From positions 124,001 through 188,000 of the forward strand of contig RMBW01000025.1 of NCBI GenBank assembly GCA_004009845.1: a DNA stretch of 64,000 nt. The letters run 5' to 3'. Position numbers and translations under genes: made by a program. Of the stretch, positions 1 through 10,808 are shown one piece after another; position 1 is the first letter of the stretch, and every line of letters starts with the position of its first letter. Under the pieces are notes generated by a model, which did not search any database, was not told the DNA's origin, and saw only the letters and a program-made list of their open reading frames with translations. This DNA is from Davidsoniella eucalypti. Taxonomy: Eukaryota; Ascomycota; Sordariomycetes; Microascales; Ceratocystidaceae.

Positions 1-2775
1 TTCTCTGCATCTTTCGTTCATTTTTTGCAGGCAAGTGGTCACGACGTCATAGGCCGCCTTCAACGCCCTATGACATAGTAAACGGCTGCAGTACGTCCAA
101 GTGCAAGGATGCCAAAGTATGCAACTATCATATATTACGCTCTATAATATCACCATACAGCAGCCTCTTTCTACTTGTATCACTATGGCATTTCTGTGCA
201 ATGCAAGACTGAGAGAGAACAGGTTTTTTTTTTGGCTTAGTTTATCTGCTCCAGGCTACCCATGACTACATCAATAATGGGTTACTCAAGTGAGCTTTCG
301 TCGTAGTATCTCTGGCAAAGGCATCTGCAGCCTTCACCATCATTAATTATTTTCATAGTATCACTTGAGATGGTTGTTCAGCCCGCAGATAATCTTCGCT
401 CTCATTGCCCGCAATCTACGTTCATAGTCGTATTTGCCATTAGATAACATGTCAATTAAAGCTAGAAAGTCCCTGCTTTTAATGTTATAAACACCTGGAT
501 TTTGCATCTCTCACTCTATACTTGTGTTTCTTTTTCCTTGCTGTCGTCACATTTTTAAGATCGACATTGATAAGTCTTGAAAGTACGCATTCCATTCATT
601 GCTCTTGTTCACACCATGTCGGAATTTCACATATAGCTGAAGAGGGTGTAAATGAGCACAATCAGAGAAAACAAGCAATAGTCAAGTATCTTGTCGATTG
701 CCACTTCCTATATTGACGTATCAGCCTTAGCTTTACGCTGACATGTGTAGTGTATTGCATGCCTAGCGGTATAAATATATGTAACTGTGTAATACATGAA
801 AGCCTATCTATGGTGAGAGACTTGGCTCGAGATACTTGACCTTCAAATAGCTCAAACTCTTTCCACTCCTCCACTTCCAAACTTCTCGTTGCTGCTTCAT
901 ACATATCTCTCCAACTTGGCAACTCATGCAAGGGAGGTTGGACTGGTTGTAGGCATGTGTCAGACTTCTAGCGATTTTCCGTGATCCATTCTACGCACCT
1001 CTTTCACCAACCAACCACTGTGATACATGCCGAGCACACTCGGCGTTGGTCTGCAGTAAGCACAACTCTAGGCACAACTTGATATACCCTGTCTGAAAGG
1101 ACTGGATAGTAGCTACCTGAGCCTACCATCATGGTGACTTACGCTCTGCTTGTTGAGAGGTTCTTATTGATGGCAAGCTTCGGCCGCCCAAGGATAACTC
1201 GAAGTAGAACAGCCATGTTGAGTAAATTGCGTAGTTGTTTCTCGTTGAGTAGTCCGACTGATATCTGCAATTAAGACATTCATCTGTACTAGGCATAAGC
1301 ATGGTATAGAAAACAGGTAGCCGAGAAAAGAAGAATAGATACTGAGGTTGGAAGAAGACCAAAGCACATGTGCATGTTTGTCTTACAGTTAGAGTAACAG
1401 TGTATTAGCATGTATTAGCATTAGTACATGTAGTATGAGGAAACTGGAAAGGGTTCTATTTAGATATCAACAAGAACTCCAACTAAAGAGTTGTTTCACA
1501 GGGGTCAAGAACAGGAAACAGTTCAAAGACAAAAAGAATACAGAACCAGGCCCCCCCCGAAATCTGAACTGGATAATTCGCATTGGGCATTGGTTAAGAA
1601 CGGATCTCAATCTTCAAATGCTCTGTAAAGCTGGCGATTATGTTGCTTATCCAATATTGAAGGGACTTTCGGCGAAATATTGCTTTTATTTTATTTTTAT
1701 TTTTTTCGTTTCCATGTTGGGTGACGATGGCCGTTTTAGCACTACTTTTACAGAGGTCAATATTTCAAGGATGCCAAATCAGGCTTCCTTGAAATATGAA
1801 AACCAGGGTAGGAAGAAAAGGCTTCAAAAAATAACAAAAAAAATATGAGAAGAAAAAAAAAAAAAAAAAGCCAACATCCCTGAGACTCAGGTGGATCATG
1901 GTATCCACTTTACTTTGCAGTTGCCCCGCCTCGTTTCCATTGTGTCGGGTCGCCATTCTGACCAATCAGAGCCGCTCATCAGGCTTTTGCTATCGTTTAT
2001 TTTCTTTGTCCAAATTTATCGGCGGTTTTATCGGTCCATGTTTGTTTTTTCCGTCATGTCCTTGCATATCTTTTAGGATAAAATCAATATCTTGGCCAGA
2101 TAAAATGAAGTAGGCATTTATCAAAACCAAAGGAATGTCAAAGAACCAGGTTTTGCTGCGCTGGAAAACAAGAGCCTGATTAAGAAAAAATAACAAGTAA
2201 AGCTTCATGCTAACATTCCATTCAACGAGGCCCGAAAGGCTTCTATCCGTGTGCCTACAGTTTATCTGTATATTGCCGCGGAATATCTCGTAATTTAGGA
2301 AGGTGTTTCGATAGTCCGATAGTTCTATGGCCGCTTCGGCCTGTATTGCCGCTATTAGAGCCGCTAATAAACCCCATCAAGCCACGCTGTGCCCTACGAT
2401 ATGCCCGTGATGTAGGATAAGTGTGAGGCTAGTGTTAACAGCACGGCAATGACGAGCTCGATAGTGCCCAACTCGGTTGGTCTCCCGCATATACGGGGAC
2501 TGACCGGTGGATTTTCGGATAAATAGTATACCTTTTCCTGTTGTTTCTACACCAATAAAAGCATATGTTGTATATGTAGTCCGAGGGGGGTATTTTAACG
2601 CGGTTCTAGTCATCAGTTTACAACAAGGTACAAGTACACATTAAGCGAAATACAGGCCCTACCAGGCTATGAGAAAGCAAACTCGTCTTGGAGTGCCATT
2701 TATGGTGGCTTATGTGTAGTCTTAGAAGGCATGTATGTATATACGTGCATCCCGACAACCAGACCAAAGTCAGGC
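1..2775. other. Gene-free stretch at left edge
   Basis: No open frame here reads like a conserved protein; the longest (137 codons at 1435-1848) ends in low-complexity Lys-rich sequence. The stretch holds an A17 run (1853-1869) and a CCAAT motif near 1960 with no gene assigned to it. About 2220-2640 is richer in GC than its surroundings and lies just upstream of the copia relic. It could be a remnant of the same element (LTR or 5' part), but I found no matching second copy downstream, so that is only a guess. Confidence 0.5.
1853..1869. repeat. A17 homopolymer
   Basis: Seventeen consecutive A in gene-free DNA. It could be a slippage tract or an old poly(A) tail of a retroposed sequence; no recognisable coding sequence precedes it. 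Confidence 0.9.
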
Positions 2776-2777
2776 CT

Positions 2778-3830
2778 ATCAAGACCACGATGGACAACGG
2801 CACCGACGTCAACACCAATCTTGTTAAGACACGGGCAAGAAAAGCATGATACCACCGTCGCCACATCCCCCGCGTACCGATCCGCCCACAACGGGACTAC
2901 AGAACTACGCACATCAATAGCCGTAGCACAAGGAGTACCTAAGGATGTGTGGCCAGCAGCTCTCCCTAGCATCATAGAAAGGATGGAGCTGGTAGTTCCA
3001 AAAGGAAAATTACCATTGCCACAGCACAACTGGAACTGTGAAATCGCTAGGCTTGCCGGCAGACCACAGCCGGAACGACCTCCCGGGGCCCTGCTTCCCG
3101 ATGTATCGTGACTCGGAACAAACGGGACACGGCAAATACGCAGACAGGCAAACCCGAAGGGTAAAGAAGGGATACTTATAGGAAATGGAGGTACACACCT
3201 GTACTGGGTGCTCATAAGGGACCGAGGCTGCCTCAGTAGGGATCATTGAGAGTACCCCCACACTGGAAACCGGCTTCGTCAGTGTTAGACCGCCGAAAGA
3301 GCCCACCACATACTTGGACGAACATCCCGAAGAAGCTGAAAAACACGGCTGGACGCCGAATGGCAACCTGGGTGTCAAGCTCCAGAAAACACTGTGTACG
3401 GTCTCGACACAAGAGTCGCCTGTAACCCGCTCGCTGTAGCTCTTGACCAACTCGAGATGTCACAATCCACCCCCCCACCTCAACACCCATTGCCACCACC
3501 GAGAAGCTGCCTTGGATCCCTAGAGGACGACAGAGTACAGAAGAGCGTTTCACTAGACCGGATATCTCTATCTATCTTGACGCATTCGAAAAATTCGATG
3601 CACCTACAGAGGAATCCGCCAGCCAACTTGTACGCCGTAGACCTGCGAATTGCCTTATCAGTACGGTTTTGCCATTCCCGTACACCTTTATTCAGATGCG
3701 ACATGGGTAGACGGACCAGACGGTAAATCGACGACAGGACATGCTGTATCTGTATGTCAGGAGGCCTAATAGTCTGGGCTAGCCAGAAGTACGTTGGAAT
3801 TAGAACTTGTCGCTGCCAGTAACGACCCCC
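2778..3830 (+). mobile_element. Degenerate Ty1/copia retrotransposon relic (integrase and RNase H, RT missing)
   Basis: Frame-broken remains of a copia-type pol gene. At 2778-2810 the reading IKTTMDNGTDV matches the integrase Asp segment (DNGTEF-like). At 2845-2895 HDTTVATSPAYRSAHNG matches the T-SPYxPxQNG segment, and at 2931-2960 GVPKDVWPAA matches the conserved stretch after it. Further on, about 3584-3650 reads like the segment before RNase H (APTEES then QLVRR). HLYSDATWVDGPDGKSTTGH at 3683-3742, GGLIVWASQK at 3760-3789 and LELELVAASND at 3794-3826 correspond to the YSDADWAGD...KSTSGY...SWxSKKQ...EAEYxA blocks of copia RNase H. These blocks fall in different frames with stops between them. 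Less than about 0.65 kb separates the integrase part from the RNase H part, so the reverse transcriptase (normally about 0.7 kb or more) has been deleted. No gag, protease or LTR pair was found. The element is non-functional. Confidence 0.75.
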
Positions 3831-3850
3831 TATAACATATCCTGACAGCA

Positions 3851-6800
3851 TTGGCCTGTATCTGCGTATAATAAATCTTCATATTGACGTGTTTTGCTAG
3901 CAAAAAAAAAAAAAGGAATTCTTACCTAATGGAGATAATATTACGATTTATATGCTCCTATATTGTACAAAGTCCAAGCTCTGGCCTCCCACGCCAAGCC
4001 ATATCCCACATCAGGCCATTTTCTCTTCTTTTTATCGCTTGTTTACGCTGTTATTTTCTAGGTAAGTGGTTTTACCTTCTTTTTCTTTCTTTCTTTTTTT
4101 GTATGGCTATATGTTTCTTTTTTTCCCCTTATTCTGTAGATTTCAATCCCCAAAATGGCCTGAGCCTTCGCTATTCTTTCTTTGTATAGTGGATGCCGAT
4201 GGCCTAATCAGGGCTAACAATTACATGTCAAGTCATAGCGCTATAATATTGATTCATGTTGCACAGGGCCAGTTCCAAAAATGCACGTAGACTGGTTGAT
4301 ATTTTCTATATGCAAGCAAGTGATTTGAAGACAAGAAGACACATGTTGTCTACTCTAGAAAACAAATATAGAGACAGAAAAAGCCGACTCTTGATTTTTG
4401 CAACCATATTAGGCGACAAAAAAAGGAAGTAGAAATGTGAATATTTGGGGGTTTTTTTTTTCATAAAGCTTCAATTTCCTACGTAACAAAAACCTTGAAA
4501 AAGAAAGTAACTCACTATTATAAAATATTGTTATTGTTTTTAATACTCTTTTCAGTCCGTGTTTTGATTTTCTCCCCGTGCAGCAATGATTCCAAAGACT
4601 TCATTTAACAGCTTCCACTATATTTATTCTTCCTAGTAGAATCCGAGTCTGACACTGATCGTCGTTTAATGCTTTGATTACAGCACAGTGCTACTTTTAA
4701 AAAGAATTACAGTCCTTGTGTTCATTAGAACTCGAAGGTTTTTTTTTTTTGCTCGTCTCGAGGCCGCCTATCCTTTTCTTGGCTGTCTTCTTGGTTAATT
4801 TGTTAATCTGGTCTAAATATGTCAGCCTGTAGGGCAAGTCAACGTCGTGCCATATCATTGGAATCATTTGTGTAGGAAGGTTGCGACCTTCTCCAACTCC
4901 TAGCAAAACAGAGGCTATAGTTGGTACCTTGACTATATGCCTCATAGCCAGTCACTACAGCACGATGCCATTTTCACAACACCCTGTGGAATACTATAGC
5001 ACAAGGGGTCTGCTGATGCTGATGCAATCGTAGCATCCTGTCGCCTTTGGCCAACACCAAGATCTTGTCATCTTGACACCCGGGACCATGGTATAGTTGA
5101 TGCCGATACAGTAGAAGAGTCGCCCGCTTTGGCAATACTTACTAACTGGGAAATCCTGTGAACGCATGAATATGCAGTTGGTTGTTGTATCTGTGGCTCA
5201 CGCCCCTGGCTATCATAAGCCGAGGTATCGTCTATTTTTTTCTGTATCCAGGTTCTCTTTTCATCACTACCCGGCCTATTTGCCAAAACACCACTAACAT
5301 ATACGAAATCGGTCTAAAGTATGCCTAAGAGACTCGGAGAATCACTTCTGCTCGGCAGCTAATGTCCCGCGGACCTCCATGTTTATCCACTCAAGTATTG
5401 GCACTAGACTGGCATTTGAGAACGACTATTGTGTATTTCAAGCCCAATATGATCGCCAACAGCCACTTTCGATGTAATAACGCCATAGGTTGATCGTATA
5501 ATGACGCACTGAAACTACGCTTGCCATAGGGATAGATATACATACGTACAAGCCATTGTTTTTGGCTCATTCTATATTCTGTATTGTAAATTAGCTGGTG
5601 CATCGGAAGGTTTGGATTATGGGCTGATCGGATAATAAAAAAAGGAATTTTTGAAAGTCCAAAGCGCTGTGCCATGGCCATTTTATGTGAGTAGATTAAG
5701 CCAAGACAGCATTGTGGATAGAAGTTTGTTTAGCGGTAGTGGATACAGATAGCTTTATAAGTCGGTGTGACATTCTAGATCGATATTTCCATACGTTTTC
5801 TGATATTCCATGACTACTGTAAAACAAGTTTTATACTGACACTTGGCAAGCCATGGCCAAGGAAGATAGGAGTAGTGGGCTTTTCATCATTACAATCAGC
5901 TTTACTCTATGATAGGGCAGGAGGAATCAAAGTACAAGGCCTTGAAATACACAATGCTAATTGAGAAGTTGGATGCTAAACCAACGTAGCGTTTGTTTAG
6001 CATCATACCTTTGAGGAATTCAACATCATGGGACTTTCACTTCACAGAGTGGATGAATAAAAAGGACTTGGCGTTTATTCCAACATTCAACCCTCAGTGA
6101 ACCTAACACTCCCTCATGATCCATGACTCAGCAGAACGAAGAAAAACAAAGGATACATATAACTCCGCACAGCTATAGTGGGGGAGGAAAGTGGAACCAG
6201 TCGGTGGTTCGGTTCTATCTCTACTTTATGCCAAGGGTTCAAGAAGGGCAGTGACAGAAGAGTCTTCCATAAAGGACGAGCGCAGATATGTACATATGCT
6301 TCATGTCGTTTAGGGACAAGTACAGATAACAAAGAAAGAAATGGCTTGTTGGAGAGAGGAAGCGAAACATCCCAAACTGACTGATTGACGCAAAATTACG
6401 GCCTAATGCGCCTTGCCTTGACTTGACATAATATCCTCAGTACAGAAGGGCCGGAACAATATACAAAAAAAAGAAAACAAAAAAAAAAACAAAACCAGAC
6501 GACAAGAAAGAGAAAACAAGCGAAGACGAGCAACAAAGAAAAGAAAAAAGAAAAGGCCAAGACCAGACCAGGGCTAGACCAACAATCGATCCATAGGCTG
6601 GGCGCAAAAACACAGCAGAAACAGGCCTAGCGCTGCAACGTCATATTAAGCACCAAACCGTCGGGACGGCCCGAGGTAGTCTATTGGACAGATCATGTCA
6701 GGGTGTCTGCAAGGGTGGGTATTGCAGACCAGGGAATATGTATGTGTAAAACGGCGTCTTTCCTGCAGCGAGCCAGGGTTGGAGGTGTGGAATTCTGTTG

Positions 6801-9459
6801 TTATTACAGGATTGTGCCTGCTATTATGTGTGTGTGTGTGTGTATGCGTTGTTTTGGCCGTAGCCTTCGTTCTTCCTGTCGAGAATAACCGTTGTTATTA
6901 CATATCATCTATTTTGTTTCCTTTCGTTCTTGGTCAAGAACAATGTAAACATTCTTTGTCTTTAGCTAAATTACATCTCTCGATATATCCAGATATGTCT
7001 CCCGTGTCACGTGATGGATGTAACTGCTAGCCAAGGCAAGATGGGATTTAGTAAGTTGATTTTTACGTAGGTTCTTAAATCTAGTTATTGCAACACAGCT
7101 GAGTTTTTATCCTGTCAAACCTCGTCTGTCAAGTCTCGTTTTTTGTGATTCATATTCATCGTGCCTTCCCGTCCGACTAGTTCTTTGAACCCTCGCAAAA
7201 TAAGTCCACAAAGAGAGATTTAAAAATATATATATATGTCCATTAAAGATAAAAAATACAAATCCCAGGCCTTTCTTCACACGTCTATCTCTAAATACTT
7301 TTATTGTTATTTTTTTTCGGCCGATTTTATCCCCCCCTTCCCCGTCTTCAAATATCATGGCTCTTGTCAGCGTAGGAATTCTGACGAGTCAGAATATCTG
7401 ATCATTGACATCCTTTTTTTTTCAGAGCTGTTCTACAAATATCTGTGATATGTATCTTGCTCTTGCGTAGGTTTGACGTCTACTACGCGGCAAAGGAAAA
7501 TCAGTGAAGAAAATCTTGCCAAATGCAACGTGATATGATCACAGTTTTTTTTTTCTAGGGCGGCTGGAACAGCACATGGTGAGGAAAATAGGACGATAGA
7601 TAGTTAGCGTCAGGAGGATGTCGTTGATGCAAGGCTCTGCTATATCTGTATATCTGCATACCAAGTCTATAGGGGCGGACAGTTGTACATGGAGATTGCA
7701 TCTTGTTTGTGACTTCAAAGTATGTAGTGGTATAGTCATTAAACGACCTCTCTGGTTTTTTTTCGCTACAAAAACAAGTCTTCGAGCCCATGTACTGGCC
7801 AGACAGGAATACTCTACAAGAAGCTAATCAAGCCATGGGCATTAGTGGTGGACATCATTCAGCAGCCACTATAGTGAATACTACTAATACACAGATACAT
7901 CATAACTTGCATTGGAAATTTCGGACGTGGGCTTTCCATCTGAAAACACATCCTTCACTTCAGGCTCACTTCTAGGCTATGACCTTTTTGTTTTTTTCTT
8001 TGTCTTTGGCCTCCTCTTTGTTCTCCATCCTACTGGCTCCTCCTATACACATACACCAACACACTGATGCGTACATATTTGCAGGCAGGATCACGAATGA
8101 TTCCAAAGCATACCCCAGCCGACTGCATGATGGGACGGGATTTGGGATGGGGGCAAAAGCATTCAACAGCGAGATGGCGAGTTGAATGGCGTCTAAACAC
8201 GAATAACCCATGTGTGTGGCTTTTCTGCTTTGCTTCCCATTCTTCCTCTCCATTTTATTCGGTGCTGTTACAGGCCATCACTCCTTTTTTGCGCGTTTTC
8301 TACATTTCCTAGTCTGGTGGCGTCTGCAGCTAAAGCTCAATGTTACAGTCACGAGTAGCTTTATTAACTCTAGCAGCGTAGCAAGTAAGATTCAAGCCAG
8401 ACCAACTACTACCTCCAACAGCCAGAATGCGTATCTCTGTACATGTATGTATGTAGTAATAAAAGGCGGGAATGATTCTTCATCCAAATGAATGTTGAGT
8501 TCCACTAAAACTAGCCAGTGGGGAATCCAACTCAAAGAGGGGGTAAGCAAGGAACATCAGCACACCATGAAGAAGCGTAAGAGGGAGACAGACTAAAAAA
8601 CATATGTATGATGGCACTTGCCTCGTGTCAAGGAAGACGAAAGGAAGCCTGTACGGGTGTATGATGGGTGCATATTTGTACAGTGATGTGGTGTGGTGTC
8701 TTAATCATCGTACCGTCATGGGAATATCTGTAGGAAGCTGCTGACACTGATTTTACATCGCGCACTGCGCATGTCCTTCTAGCATTAAATCGGTGCCGCT
8801 ATTGTACATGAAAGTGTCCTTGAATGCTTTCGTTCAATGTTCAATGTATCACGGCCTACATAAGCACACCTAAGATGTAGGTGTTGGCTGTATTAGAACT
8901 GCTTGGTAGTGGTAGGATTTTTCTCTATATGCACATGGGCCTCTTTTTCAACTCTTTTCCGGTCTTGTTAGAAGATAAATTGAATAGCAGATATCTTTTA
9001 TCTGCTTACCCTAGTTGCAACAAGCAGCAGTTACGTTCTTGCCGAAACAATGTCAATATCAAATCCTCACCATGCATGTGTTGGTCATCTTCACGTCCTA
9101 TTTCGATCGCTTGCCTTGCCTCGTGATTTTTATGAATGCCAGAAACTCAAAGTGACAGAGACCATGGAAGATGTGATATCTGTGGTTAGCCATGGTATAT
9201 GCAGTCTAAGAAACTATATAAATCAATTTTTTTTTTAAAAAATCAAGGTGTATCAACAAGAGGGGGGCGTAGTCGGCTCGTCTCCGTATATTCAGTGTAG
9301 TAGCGAATGGGTAAAGCTCTTTGCGATACACAAGTCAATAACAAGGTGTCGTACCCTTAATAAGGCTGCTTAGACCTTTATTAGATCCTATCGAGCATGG
9401 CCGGACATACACGGGACGAGGATGTCGTTCTTCAGCCAGTCAACACGACATAAGCACCC
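3851..9459. other. Gene-free stretch
   Basis: No gene is supported. Open frames are all under about 110 codons and do not resemble known families. The stretch contains an A13 run just after the copia relic (about 3901-3913), T-rich segments (about 4080-4130), an A-rich patch (6465-6555) and a (TG)8 tract (6827-6842). Minus-strand frames at 4697-4945 and 5391-5681 looked protein-like at first glance but show no domain and no convincing splice continuation. Confidence 0.5.
6827..6842. repeat. (TG)8 microsatellite
   Basis: Eight TG dinucleotides in a row within gene-free DNA. Confidence 0.9.
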
Positions 9460-9488
9460 TTGAGGACCATGGGGAATCTTCCAAAGGT

Positions 9489-9588
9489 CTACTAGTCCCT
9501 TTACCTAATGGAAGCTGCCGGTCAACACATGTCTTGTTATTTTCTTCTTGACGAACCTGGACACAAGGCTCTACTCGTCCGAACCGTC
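9489..9588 (+). mobile_element. Possible copia reverse-transcriptase fragment
   Basis: Two short frames, offset from each other, resemble the start of copia reverse transcriptase. LLVPLPNG at 9489-9512 matches the 'W-LVPLP-G' block, and FLLDEPGHKALLV at 9541-9579 matches the 'K-D--G---KARLVVRG' block that follows about 10-15 residues later in intact elements. The order and spacing (about 10 codons apart) fit a decayed element, and the plus-strand orientation agrees with the relic at 2.8-3.8 kb. Nothing recognisable lies on either side, so this is a small piece, and the assignment rests on only two motifs. Confidence 0.45.
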
Positions 9589-10201
9589 CATGTTGCTGAT
9601 GATCACTATCCTTAAGTCCCATTCCACCCTTTATGTATAAATGAAGGAAATACTTGAAAAAAATAGGTTTACGCCTACCATCGTCATGATATTTGTTCTA
9701 GATCGTCATTAGACGTCGTGTCAAGAGGTATCAATGCAGGACCAAGGAACGGCACACAGATATATCACACAGCCAGAATATAAATAATATCAAAAATGGA
9801 AAACGATAAAAGGACCGCTTTGCAGGAATCATAGAAAAGGCGAGCATTCAACGTAGTAAAAAAGAAATCAAGAGGATTCGGATTCGTTGCAAGATTCCGG
9901 GGAGCAGATCCGGTGGCCTGTCTTGCAGATTTTCCATCTTTTGGATCTTAATAAGAAATATCTTCGATGTATAAACGATAGATTAATACTACGACATTAT
10001 TGTTATTTTCTCTTTTCTTTTTTTTTAATAGGATAAATGACTTGAAAGATGTCTATCCTGTCTTCTTCATAGTTCATACCATGCCGTAATCAGCTTGTCT
10101 TCAGACAAGGAACATGAAGTTATCAATTGGCTCAGTGGATAGCCCTGGTGGTAACCCTAGTTTGTATACAGACGATGTTCTTCTAGCTTGCCTGGTTAAA
10201 A

Positions 10202-10808
10202 CAGGGACATTGTATTTTAGCACAAATAGCAAGGGTGTTCAGAAGGTACTTAGCCCCACAAAGGACTAAGTACTCACTTGGTCTTCAAAAGCTGCCAGCT
10301 GGCAAAATACTTTTGATTCTTTCATTAGTCTTATAGAGAGCTATGAAGATGTATGAATACATGTGTATACCAAAAGCTTCCAGAATGTACTTGACGCCCA
10401 AGACAAAATCTGAACATAGTAGTTTTTAAAGCTAGTGCATCAGCTGCCTGCATAATCAGAGCAGTGCCTTATCATCATGTTGAAGGTATCAACGTCAGAC
10501 TCAGCCAGAGAGCAGCACCATACATATGATTGATGAGGAATATAATAATGTATTCTGTATGTAAAAAAAAATTGGAACAAAAGTGATCTTGATATCTCGG
10601 TTGAAAATGGCCTTGTAGTGTAGTATTTACAAAATTAAAACAAAATTAAATATGGTGAGATAAAGAATGATGGGACTCTGCCAGCTGGTAGCCTTTGAAG
10701 ACAAAGTGAGGGGTACTTAATAGTTGATGGGGCTAAGTACCTTTTTGAAGACCCATCCTGCTATTTGTGCTAAAGTACTAATATGCGGTGCTGAAGTACA
10801 AAGTCCCT
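10202..10808. mobile_element. MITE-like / foldback element with long terminal inverted repeats
   Basis: Two arms about 500 bp apart are inverted copies of each other. The strongest blocks are TTTAGCACAAATAGCA at 10216-10231 against its complement at 10759-10774 (16/16), GGTACTTAGCCCCA at 10245-10258 against 10728-10741 (14/14), and GTCTTCAAA-GCT-CCAGCTGGCA at about 10281-10304 against about 10679-10702. The outer ends match as GGGAC-TTGTA. The right arm carries about 21 extra bases between its tip and the first block. The interior (about 10312-10675) is AT-rich and has no open frame. A non-coding interior with TIRs of about 100 bp fits a non-autonomous DNA transposon or foldback element. No clear target-site duplication could be identified, so the exact ends are uncertain. 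Confidence 0.7.

Noticed and set aside
4186..4230. CIVDADGLI reading, which faintly resembles the copia YVDD block
   Set aside because: There is no supporting reverse-transcriptase sequence on either side, and one short motif is not enough.
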